Shown piece by piece: positions 7,192 to 14,078 of a stretch of 64,000 nucleotides of DNA. The translations under genes and the position numbers were made by a program. The notes beneath the pieces were generated by a model that saw only the letters and a program-made list of their open reading frames with translations, searched no databases and was not told the DNA's origin. The first letter of the stretch is position 1; each line of letters opens with the position of its first letter. Source of the DNA: Kroppenstedtia sanguinis (GTDB lineage Bacteria > Bacillota > Bacilli > Thermoactinomycetales > DSM-45169); assembly GCF_050433445.1 (NCBI RefSeq), contig NZ_JBNPXF010000001.1:248001-312000 (forward strand). The letters are read 5' to 3'.

Positions 7192-7471
7192 ACGAATGGC
7201 CCCCGATACTCCAGCGGTGAGAGCGAGATTGGAAAAAAGAGCAATGCAAAAAGCAGAAAAAAAGGGACTTAAACCTCGCACAAAAGAGTATAACGATTTC
7301 ATAAAAAAGTATGTACAACCAAGGGGGATTCCGCCAAGTGTTGTTGAAAATGCAATTAGGTCAGGAAGTAGACAACCTGGGAATAAACCAGGTACGTGGG
7401 AACATCGTACAACAGATGTTAAGGTTATAACAAATGAATCTGGTAATGTGATTACTGTCGTTCCGAGATAA
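7145..7471 (+). pseudogene. Headless toxin tail, copy 2
   Basis: The frame from 7145 encodes a toxin domain close to that of the first toxin: YTEHALERMAPDT, the Lys-rich helix, YVQPRGIPPSVVENAIRSG, and a C-terminal hairpin ending VITVVPR. It has no start codon with a ribosome binding site upstream; the first internal ATG (7196) would remove the conserved YTEHALER start of the domain. It is separated by a frameshift from the head module, so it is best viewed as a silent tail cassette that could be swapped into the full-length gene by recombination. Its first 100 bases are nearly identical to the intact copy and later parts diverge. Confidence 0.65.
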
Positions 7472-7483
7472 GGGGATATTTGT

Positions 7484-7822
7484 ATGCATTATATCAAGTA
7501 CGACGAATATGAGTTGTTGGAGCTATTCGAAAGTGAGCCTATACCACTTAATGATGAAGAAGCAGGTATGTTCTTCTATATTCAAAAAGATAAAAATGGA
7601 TTTAAAGTGATTATGTATATCTCAATTTATGAGAATTCATGCGAGCTATCCGTCAGTCATGAGAATTTGGAAAAGCCCATTTTCCAGCTTGAATTACACG
7701 AGGTGAAAAGCATCAAAGGAAAGGAAGACCGGTTGATCATCACCCGGAAGGGTAAGGAGAATATCGTGTTCTTTTTCAAACCCAACTATTCCTTGGAATG
7801 GGATCCTGAAGACCGGGATTGA
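7484..7822 (+). CDS. Putative immunity protein, copy 2
   Basis: A 112-residue protein starting MHYIKYDEYELLELFESEP, with AAGGGG 9 bases before the ATG. It is the paralogue of the protein at 5287. The first 55 residues differ at about a third of positions (for example PIPLNDEEAGMFFYIQKDKN), whereas from LSVSHENLEKP to the end the DNA is virtually identical. It follows toxin tail 2 by 12 bases. The gene appears intact although its toxin is headless, as expected of an orphan immunity gene kept for protection against sister cells. Confidence 0.6.
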   Translation: MHYIKYDEYELLELFESEPIPLNDEEAGMFFYIQKDKNGFKVIMYISIYENSCELSVSHENLEKPIFQLELHEVKSIKGKEDRLIITRKGKENIVFFFKPNYSLEWDPEDRD

Positions 7823-7933
7823 AGCACTTCACGCATAAACACTTCCCCTTTAGGCAAAGCAAACCACGCTTAAGAAGAGAGCGCTGTCCTTTGCTCAGAA
7901 GGGGTTTTTACAAACGTGAGAATTGGTCTCTAC

Positions 7934-8129
7934 CAAGTGTGTTGATTAGCCCTATTTGCAAATAAGGTCGGGATGGTGGGGCGGCGAAGAGCCTTTGCGT
8001 TTTTTGCAAGAGATCGGAGCCGTCCCACCATCCTCGTCCCCTCAAGCCATATTTTACGATGGGGCAAGGGGAAGAGCGAAAGGGTCGTTTTGTTTCCGTC
8101 ATTCACTTTAGGGTTCATCAACAGCCCTG
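7934..8129 (+). mobile_element. MITE-like element, type B, second copy at the duplicated site
   Basis: Near copy of the element at 5733-5931, ends CAAGTGTGTTGATTAGC and CATCAACAGCCCTG. It is flanked by the same target sequence (GGTCTCTAC at 7925-7933 and GGTCTCTAT at 8130-8138), so it was copied when the array unit duplicated rather than inserted independently. Confidence 0.75.
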
Positions 8130-8277
8130 GGTCTCTATAGGAGAACAGGGAAGAAGAGAACGGTGAAAAATAAAGAATGAAATGCAAGGTGATGAATCCA
8201 AAGTATCTTTACGCTAAGGGGAAACTAAAAGCAGAGCCGATCCGTTGACCCGTCGATATATTGTGGGGTGATCTGGT

Positions 8278-8547
8278 TTGGGTGGAAAAGACTATGATTA
8301 TGATCATGAGAAAGTATCTTATGATGATCTGGTCGAGATTTTAAGTTGTGGTCGTGAAATTGAATTTATCTTTAAAGCAACAAAATACTCGATCACTCAT
8401 GTCCCTAAGGGATTTTCTTTGTGCAGATATAATCCCTATGAAATACAAGATTTTAGATGTTACAAAGAATTGCTAGAAAAAGCAAGAATAGACGGAAGAA
8501 GGATAGTCGAAATATGGAAGGATGTACGAGTAGAGGATATTGCTTAG
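8278..8547 (+). CDS. Small immunity-type protein of unknown family
   Basis: An 89-residue acidic protein with a TTG start after GTGGGGTGATC. Visible features are SYDDLVEILSCGREIEFIFK, KYSITHVPKGFSLCRY and a C-terminal helix ending RIVEIWKDVRVEDIA. I recognise the layout (DDL.EIL..GREIEF.Y......I) from small proteins near Bacillales toxins but not a named family. It lies at the 3' end of an array unit, followed 8 bases later by a strong terminator. A MITE-disrupted paralogue lies at 6424. Immunity function is inferred from location. Confidence 0.55.
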   Translation: MGGKDYDYDHEKVSYDDLVEILSCGREIEFIFKATKYSITHVPKGFSLCRYNPYEIQDFRCYKELLEKARIDGRRIVEIWKDVRVEDIA

Positions 8548-8555
8548 CACATATA

Positions 8556-8576
8556 GCACCCAGCGGGTGCTTTTTT
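8556..8576 (+). terminator. Terminator at the end of array unit 2
   Basis: Stem GCACCC (8556-8561)/GGGTGC (8565-8570) with a three-base loop, then six T. Confidence 0.85.
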
Positions 8577-8629
8577 CATAGGGAGCAAGCGTGACTTGAA
8601 TCAATGGATAAATTGGAAAATGGTAACCA

Positions 8630-8706
8630 GGGTCGGGATGGTGGGGCGGTGGAGAGCCTTTGCGTTTTTTGCAAGAGATCGGGGCCGTCCCACCATCCCC
8701 GTCCCC
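8630..8706. repeat. Palindromic hairpin repeat (type B core), third array copy
   Basis: Same hairpin as at 6951-7028 with a few changes (GGTGGAGAGCC in place of GGCGGAGAGCC), again placed directly upstream of a prepilin-like head fragment. Confidence 0.7.
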
Positions 8707-8722
8707 ACAAGCAATATTCCCA

Positions 8723-8781
8723 GTTGATCGGCGCGGGTCACAAACCATCGAGTATGTTGTGGTTTTAGCGGCTGGAGCCGC
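8723..8781 (+). pseudogene. Truncated prepilin-like head module, third array copy
   Basis: Encodes DRRGSQTIEYVVVLAAGAA and then ends abruptly at GGAGCCGCTCATCTG, where similarity to the other copies stops. No toxin tail follows. It marks the right edge of the array. Confidence 0.7.
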
Positions 8782-9051
8782 TCATCTGTCTGAGTGATGT
8801 GAGGATTGTTTTTTTAGCCAAGATGTTGTCGCGGGGGTGGGTGGGGTGCTATTGACACTTTGTTCATTGTGTGAAGCAGAAATCGTAGATGTGTAGCAGT
8901 TGGAAGATTGGCTCCTTTATGACAAGGGATCCACGCCTTTTGGGTTATTGTTTCGGATCGGCAGGATTTTATAAACTAGAATTAGAACTTATCTTGGTGA
9001 ATAACTTTTTTGAGGATCTGGATGTAATTATTCAAGGAGTGAATCGCCGAC
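8782..9051. other. Intergenic accessory DNA
   Basis: No gene supported. Contains a TTGACA at 8852-8857 without a convincing partner box, and short frames lacking ribosome binding sites. Confidence 0.4.
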
Positions 9052-9255
9052 ATGCGAATTATCGGGGGAAGCTACCGAGAGTGGAAAAGTCTAGGCGAAG
9101 AGGAGCAGATACGCCTTTTCAAGCAGGCCATGGCTGACTACCATTGGAAAATGTCGCGGTTAGACCGCGAAAAACAGAAGCCATATGCATCCAGACTGAT
9201 CGATTTCAGTGGACTCAACCATTGTTATCCGATCCAAGACAAGATTTTGCACTAA
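9052..9255 (+). CDS. Small hypothetical protein
   Basis: A 67-residue basic protein (MRIIGGSYREWKSLGEEEQI...) preceded by AAGGAG about 10 bases upstream of the ATG and followed 30 bases later by a good terminator, which together support a real gene. It is mostly helical with many Arg/Lys residues and no membrane segment, signal or cysteine motif. I do not recognise it. Confidence 0.45.
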   Translation: MRIIGGSYREWKSLGEEEQIRLFKQAMADYHWKMSRLDREKQKPYASRLIDFSGLNHCYPIQDKILH

Positions 9256-9284
9256 TCATTTATTTGGCCATTTCTTATGGGACT

Positions 9285-9317
9285 GCCACTCTTCCGAGGG
9301 AAGGGTGGCTTTCTTTT
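9285..9317 (+). terminator. Rho-independent terminator
   Basis: GCCACTCTTCC pairs with GGAAGGGTGGC-type arm (to 9309) followed by TTTCTTTT. Confidence 0.75.
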
Positions 9318-9428
9318 GCTGAAAAAAGTGGAGAACACCCGAAGTTTGATAAACACCTCACCCCGAAAGGAAGAACCTGGACCTTTTCCGCATAGGCTGT
9401 ATGGAACGATAGGATCGGAGGGGAAAGG

Positions 9429-10001
9429 ATGGACGGGAAGAAGGAAATGAAACAGGCTTTGGAGAAAGCCCATCTGTATGGATTGCTGGCAGAGTATTAT
9501 AAATATCATGATCCCGAGTTGGTGATACATTATTATCAAAAGCACTTCAAATACACGCGAAAAGTGGCAGTCATGGCTTGGAACTCGGCAGGAAAGCAAT
9601 GGGAAAAAGGAAAAACGACTTCTTCCCCGCGATCTGCGCTGTCGTCAGGCACTTCATCCCGCCTCCGGGTGATCCACGCCTCCCCTGATGCGCCGGCAAT
9701 GGAGGTGCAGATGGACGGAGGGCAGATCGATTGGAGATTAACCTTCGGCCAAGTCTCCCATGATCAGTTGATTTCGAGCGGGAGTCACCAGGTGGAACTG
9801 TATGGAGTGGAGGGACAGGGAGAACCGATGGCTAGCAAAGCAATTTCTCTGGAACCGGGGAAGGGTTATACCCTGCTAGTGGTCAACCAGTTGAAGGATC
9901 TGGAGTTGCAGCTGATCCACGATCAGCCGGAAGACAGAGAGAGGATGTCAAAAAATCAGTCCGGTTCCTCTCTCCCCCAGATGTCTCGGCAGGAGTTTTG
10001 A
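9429..10001 (+). CDS. DUF4397 domain protein
   Basis: A 190-residue protein with a strong GGAGGGGAAAGG ribosome binding site. Residues 1-60 are a helical, Tyr/His/Lys-rich region (AHLYGLLAEYYKYHDPELV). Residues about 78-165 are a DUF4397 beta-sandwich, recognised by RVIHASPDAPAMEVQMDGG, the LISSGSHQVELYG strand and KGYTLLVVNQ. DUF4397 is usually found in secreted or surface proteins of sporeformers, yet no signal peptide or membrane helix is visible here, so export by a classical route is not supported. The polar tail carries no motif. Confidence 0.75.
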   Translation: MDGKKEMKQALEKAHLYGLLAEYYKYHDPELVIHYYQKHFKYTRKVAVMAWNSAGKQWEKGKTTSSPRSALSSGTSSRLRVIHASPDAPAMEVQMDGGQIDWRLTFGQVSHDQLISSGSHQVELYGVEGQGEPMASKAISLEPGKGYTLLVVNQLKDLELQLIHDQPEDRERMSKNQSGSSLPQMSRQEF

Positions 10002-10729
10002 TCCCCTGGAGGAGATGTGCTCTTGCTTGGGAGATTTACCATAGGAAAGGAGATGTCTAGATAAGTATCAGTGGAACTTGCAACGGTTGTTCTATTCAGA
10101 CTTTTCTCCGGAAAGAAAATGCTAACATCAGAATTCTCAGTAGACCTGTTCCAAATGGATAAATGAGAGGAGAGGAAAGAACAGAGAAGGCCAGCCATAT
10201 ATCCAATCGGTATAGTGACCAAATCTATTTCCAAAACCCGCGGAGCTAAATGAATTTGTAAATAAGTTCGGTTACTTTGATACTCAAATTCTTCTTGACG
10301 GTAAGTGCCATCTGATCTAACGGTATACATGCGAAATTTCTGGGACTCTTTTATCCCTTTCGAGTCCCAGTTACATAAGTGGTATGTGTGTTGCGTTTTC
10401 AGGGTAGCATTACAGCACATATGAAATCAGGGATTAAACATCTGATAGATGACGGAGAGATTTCGATGGAAGAGATTTTAATGACGATTTTACAGATACT
10501 ACCATAGTGATTGAGGAGATATGTGGAAGAAGATAGAAAGACAATCTTGCATTAATCCACGGTGATTGATTGCCCTCCTCATATCAATCAAGTGGATAGC
10601 GGTTTTATGTTGAGAGTACGTGGGATCGATCCTCAACAATGGTGATGTTAATATCTGACTATTAACCGATTTGATAAAGCTTGGATTCCTAACATCATCT
10701 CTTTGGAGATAAATTAAAATAAAGATTTT
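10002..10729. other. AT-rich region without a supported gene
   Basis: About 730 bases with only weak frames. A 28-codon frame at 10421-10507 (MKSGIKHLIDDGEISMEEIL...) and a short stretch around 10561-10650 (V-I-D-C-P-P-H-I-N-Q...) look protein-like but have stops close by and no ribosome binding sites; they may be remains of a decayed gene. A reverse-strand frame covers 9956-10420 but has no start signal. Confidence 0.4.
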
Positions 10730-11053
10730 GTGGCTAAATTGCTAGGGGTAGATAGAGAGGCACTATCAATTCCGACAAAACTATCCCAGCGAACCGGTAA
10801 GAAAAAAGGTGTATCCTCTTGCACAGCCGAAGTTTCAAAAAAATATTCTGCATCGGTTGCTTATTCTACAACATGGGCTACCTCAACAGTAACGTATGGT
10901 AGTGGGAGTACCTTCAGTGTTACTGCTCCTCAATTTGTAAATAATGGAGATGGGACTGAAATGCATAATTTTGGCCTTCCTGGTATTTTGATTCTAGTTG
11001 TTACGTTGGTTTTGGTTTACTTTGTGCTTCGTTCTCTTATAAGAAAAAGATGA
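10730..11053 (+). CDS. Small Ser/Thr-rich protein with C-terminal membrane anchor
   Basis: A 107-residue protein with a GTG start about 20 bases after TTTGGAG. After a basic N-terminal part it has a Ser/Thr/Tyr-rich stretch (SVAYSTTWATSTVTYGSGST) of beta character, one central cysteine, then a single C-terminal hydrophobic helix (GILILVVTLVLVYFVL) ending in RSLIRKR. This layout resembles tail-anchored or sortase-like surface proteins, but no LPxTG motif is present. A terminator follows 11 bases after the stop. Function unknown. Confidence 0.45.
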   Translation: MAKLLGVDREALSIPTKLSQRTGKKKGVSSCTAEVSKKYSASVAYSTTWATSTVTYGSGSTFSVTAPQFVNNGDGTEMHNFGLPGILILVVTLVLVYFVLRSLIRKR

Positions 11054-11064
11054 CAAGTAACTTG

Positions 11065-11095
11065 AACAGCCTCATCACGGGGCTGTTTTTGTTTT
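11065..11095 (+). terminator. Rho-independent terminator
   Basis: AACAGCC (11065-11071) pairs with GGCTGTT (11081-11087), followed by TTTGTTTT. Confidence 0.75.
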
Positions 11096-11301
11096 CCTTT
11101 GTGGATCGAATGGGTTCTATATGGGATTGTGTACAGGTAAAGTTCAAGAGGTTTTTGGGGTTTGAACGTGACCCCTGCTTGATTTCTACGAAAAAAGCCC
11201 AAGGGAGTCGGCTCTTTCCGACCGTGATCGTGGTGGAATCGAGAGCTTCGATGGGAAATGGGAGAGAAAGCGTTCGTCGAACATTCCGCCCCGATCGCTG
11301 A

Positions 11302-11424
11302 ATGAGTGGTATGGAGAATCCTTTGAAGCATCTACCACAGTACTTTATCTACTTTGTGATGTGGGTCATGTTTTTTCAGAGCATTGGCTCATCCATTTAC
11401 TTGTATAAATCGAGAAAGATTTAA
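11302..11424 (+). CDS. Possible 40-residue single-pass membrane peptide
   Basis: MSGMENPLKH, then a hydrophobic stretch (YFIYFVMWVMFFQSIGSSIY) and a basic tail LYKSRKI. The composition is that of a small membrane protein, but the ribosome binding site is poor and no relative is known to me. The rest of 11096-11555 holds nothing I can support. Confidence 0.25.
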   Translation: MSGMENPLKHLPQYFIYFVMWVMFFQSIGSSIYLYKSRKI

Positions 11425-11555
11425 AGTCTCCCTCAATCGAAAAAAATTTGCTCAAAAAGTCATAAATAGATGTTTCAAATACGGGAAATGGGGAATATAA
11501 ATAATAGTTGCTCAGAAACATTGAGACTCCAAATTCTCATGAAAGGTTGATTTCT

Positions 11556-11738
11556 ATGTTTGGCAACATGATTAGAAGGCTGCTGAAAAAGGAAGTTCGA
11601 ATTCATTCCCATATAGTGAAGCCCTTGAAACATCAGGGGATTTATAAATATCATGAGTATCTGAGGTATCTGGTCAAAGAAGAGAAGAGAAAACAATTGC
11701 CCCCGATGGAATGGCAGGAAGAACAAAGGGGAGCATAA
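11556..11738 (+). CDS. Small basic hypothetical protein
   Basis: A 60-residue protein starting MFGNMIRRLLKKEVRIHSHI, with GAAAGG about 9 bases before the ATG; an upstream in-frame ATG at 11508 lacks a ribosome binding site. It is helical and rich in Lys, Arg, His and Tyr (YKYHEYLRYLVKEEKRK) and is followed by a strong terminator. The YKYH helix is reminiscent of the N-terminus of the DUF4397 protein at 9429, but the match is too short to argue homology. Function unknown. Confidence 0.4.
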   Translation: MFGNMIRRLLKKEVRIHSHIVKPLKHQGIYKYHEYLRYLVKEEKRKQLPPMEWQEEQRGA

Positions 11739-11790
11739 GGTACATGAACTTAACTGAAGAGAACTGTCGGTGGATCAGATTGAAGATATA

Positions 11791-11834
11791 ACGACCTTTC
11801 CCGGGAAATGACAAGGGGAAAGGTCGTTTAGTTT
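11791..11834 (+). terminator. Rho-independent terminator
   Basis: Twelve-base stem ACGACCTTTCCC (11791-11802)/GGGAAAGGTCGT (11816-11827), followed by TTAGTTTTT. Confidence 0.85.
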
Positions 11835-12017
11835 TTGTAAGGATCTCCTCAGCACTCCTTACCCATCAAAAGCAGGATCTTCATACTCTTTCCAGAAAAC
11901 AGTTAGATGATCAACGAAGTTGCAAGGTTCCACTTAGGATCTATATACTGAAAAGCAGGGAGAATCACATTGTATATCTATCACGGACTCAACGGAAGGA
12001 ATGGGGAGGGGGAAAAG

Positions 12018-12734
12018 ATGAAGGTCTTGGAAGTAGAGATTAAAGCAGCGGGATATGAAGCTTCTCGCCCTATCATACAAGATCTTGCTTTTTCTGTTGG
12101 CGCAGGAGAGCTAGTGGGACTGATCGGTCCCAACGGTGCCGGTAAAAGCACGACCGTGAAGGCGATCCTGGGTTTATTGAAGGAGTGTCGGGGAGAGATC
12201 CGGTTTACCGGGGAGACGAAGCGGTATGCCTATGTGCCGGAACAGCCCGTCACACTGGAGGGTCTCACGCTGGAGGAGCACCTAGAGTTGGCGGCGGCGG
12301 CTTTTCAGCTTACGTCGGAGGCTCGGCGAAAACGGTCGGAGGAACTGTTAAACTCCTTTGCTTTGCAGGGGGTACGTCATGAATATCCGGAGCGCTTTTC
12401 CAAAGGGATGCGGCAGAAGATGATGTTGCTGCTGGCTTTCCTGATCGAACCGGAAGTGTTGATCATCGATGAACCCTTTGTGGGATTGGATCCACGGGCG
12501 ACGCAAACTTTTCTCAGATGGATGGAGCGTCAACGCAAACAGGGAACAGGCGTGTTGATGTCCACGCATGTATTGGATACGGCGGAGCGGATCTGCGACT
12601 CTTTTTTTTTACTCGATGGGGGAAGACAGGTCGCCGCTGGCAGTATGGAGGCGATCCGGGAGCAGAGCGGACTGACAGAAGGGACGTTACTGGATTGCTT
12701 TGGCTGTCTGGCTGGGGAGGAAACTGACAGATGA
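12018..12734 (+). CDS. ecsA: ABC transporter ATP-binding protein, EcsA-like
   Basis: A 238-residue ABC ATPase. Walker A is GPNGAGKST, the Q-loop region is EQPVTLEGLTLEEHL, the signature is degenerate (FSKGMRQKM), Walker B is VLIIDEPFVGLD and the H-loop is STHVLD. The ATG at 12018 is preferred over one at 11970 because GGAGGGGGAAAAG lies just upstream. It overlaps the next gene by ATGA. Length, motif spelling and pairing with an EcsB-like permease identify the EcsAB transporter, which in B. subtilis affects protein secretion, competence and intramembrane proteolysis; its substrate is not established. Confidence 0.85.
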   Translation: MKVLEVEIKAAGYEASRPIIQDLAFSVGAGELVGLIGPNGAGKSTTVKAILGLLKECRGEIRFTGETKRYAYVPEQPVTLEGLTLEEHLELAAAAFQLTSEARRKRSEELLNSFALQGVRHEYPERFSKGMRQKMMLLLAFLIEPEVLIIDEPFVGLDPRATQTFLRWMERQRKQGTGVLMSTHVLDTAERICDSFFLLDGGRQVAAGSMEAIREQSGLTEGTLLDCFGCLAGEETDR

Positions 12735-14002
12735 CTCCTTGGGATTTGTTTAAGAGGCGGCTGCTTGAAGAGTGGCGCTTTCAATATCGGGTGTGGAGAA
12801 CTGTACTGGATTGGACGGTGATTCTGTATCTGGGGATCCCGGCTCTGGTCTTTTTGTGGATTCAGTACCGCTCGGGGTGGGAGGCGGACAGTTGGATCGG
12901 CGATGTCCCCTCCTGGGGCTGGATCGGAATATCCTACCTTTTTCTTTGGAGTGGAAAGATCCGACTGGGTTTGCGGGAAGGAGATCTTCTCTTTCTTCGG
13001 CAACAGCGAAAGTGGATGCAGACTTTGATGGGATCGGGACTGGTCTACTCTTTTTTGTTTCATATGCTAGCGACAGGTGGATTCCTTCTGCTCAGCGGGC
13101 CACTCTTGATCGGCCACTGGAACCTTTCCCGCGAGGAAGTGGGGATCTGGGGGGTGTTTCTGCTCCTGGTACGCTGGGATTTGTCCCTTTTCCGCTGTAT
13201 GTGGGCTTCTGTGGTCCCGGCCTGGAAACGGTGGATGGGCTACACTTTTTTCGGAGTGGGGTTGTTTCCGATCTGGGCGGCTTTGGTTCCTTGGAGTTTA
13301 TCCTCACCGACAGTGACGAAGTTCGGGTGGATCTTGGCTGCGGTAGTAGCTTGGTTTCTCCTGCGGTGTCGCCTGACTGCAGAAGGACTTTTTCTGGATG
13401 ATGTGGCGCGGGAACAGGAATACCGGCTCCGTTTTGTCGCTTGGTTCCTGCAGGGGGGTGGAGTGTTGCCTAGACGGAAAGATTTCCAACCCCGTCGCCC
13501 ATGGCTGCTGCGACGTTCCCAGCCTTTGTTCCGGCAGAGAACCTGCGCCGCAATCCTTGCTGAATCGGTCTTGAAACCCTTGCTGCGGCTCGGGAAGCAT
13601 CTAAGAGTCTACTTGCAGATGGCAGGCCTTCTCCTCGTCGGAGTTCTCTGGGTACCAGGACCGATGAAGGCAGTAGTTAGTTTGCTTTCCTGGTTTTTGT
13701 TTTACTTCTGGGGTAGATCCTGTTGGCGGGAGTTCACCTCTTCCACTGGGGTAAGTCTGTTTCCCTGGGAAAAGGGGACGATCCGGGAAGCTTTTCGCAT
13801 TTATACTTTTTGGGTAACCCTGCCCGGCTTTTCCTTGATCAGTCTGGGAACGGGTTGGATGTGGTGGGGCTGGGCGGGATTGGTCGTTGGCGCCGTAGCT
13901 GGTCCTCTCAGCTGTTGGTTAGGAGCCGAGATCGGTGGGAGGTGGGCGCATCATCCTTTCCTAGAAAAGAATCGATGGCGAGAGGGTGACTTCTCAAAAT
14001 AA
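12731..14002 (+). CDS. ecsB: ABC transporter permease, EcsB-like
   Basis: A 423-residue membrane protein starting MTPWDLFKRRLLEEWRFQYR, a typical EcsB N-terminus with RR/EW residues before the first helix. About eight hydrophobic segments follow in two groups, separated by a cytosolic basic region near residues 240-290. The ATG overlaps the EcsA stop codon, so the two are co-translated. Membrane half of the EcsAB exporter-type complex. Confidence 0.8.
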   Translation: MTPWDLFKRRLLEEWRFQYRVWRTVLDWTVILYLGIPALVFLWIQYRSGWEADSWIGDVPSWGWIGISYLFLWSGKIRLGLREGDLLFLRQQRKWMQTLMGSGLVYSFLFHMLATGGFLLLSGPLLIGHWNLSREEVGIWGVFLLLVRWDLSLFRCMWASVVPAWKRWMGYTFFGVGLFPIWAALVPWSLSSPTVTKFGWILAAVVAWFLLRCRLTAEGLFLDDVAREQEYRLRFVAWFLQGGGVLPRRKDFQPRRPWLLRRSQPLFRQRTCAAILAESVLKPLLRLGKHLRVYLQMAGLLLVGVLWVPGPMKAVVSLLSWFLFYFWGRSCWREFTSSTGVSLFPWEKGTIREAFRIYTFWVTLPGFSLISLGTGWMWWGWAGLVVGAVAGPLSCWLGAEIGGRWAHHPFLEKNRWREGDFSK

Positions 14003-14078
14003 TATTTATGATTCCCTTGTTTCTGATAATATAAAAAGGAAGGGACGTACAGACTATCTAGGGACGGGAGGAGATGGC

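Noticed and set aside
5769..8710. Regularly recurring hairpin sequences that could suggest a CRISPR array
   Set aside because: The repeats are long palindromes spaced by whole genes or lie inside elements with target duplications; there are no short regular spacers and no cas genes.
9956..10420. 154-codon reverse-strand frame
   Set aside because: It overlaps the end of the DUF4397 gene, has no ribosome binding site and no recognisable domain; its composition is that of chance frames in AT-rich DNA.
12018..14002. Toxin or bacteriocin exporter role for the ABC transporter near the toxin array
   Set aside because: Motifs, lengths and overlap fit the conserved EcsAB pair, a housekeeping transporter of Bacillales; closeness to the array is not evidence enough.
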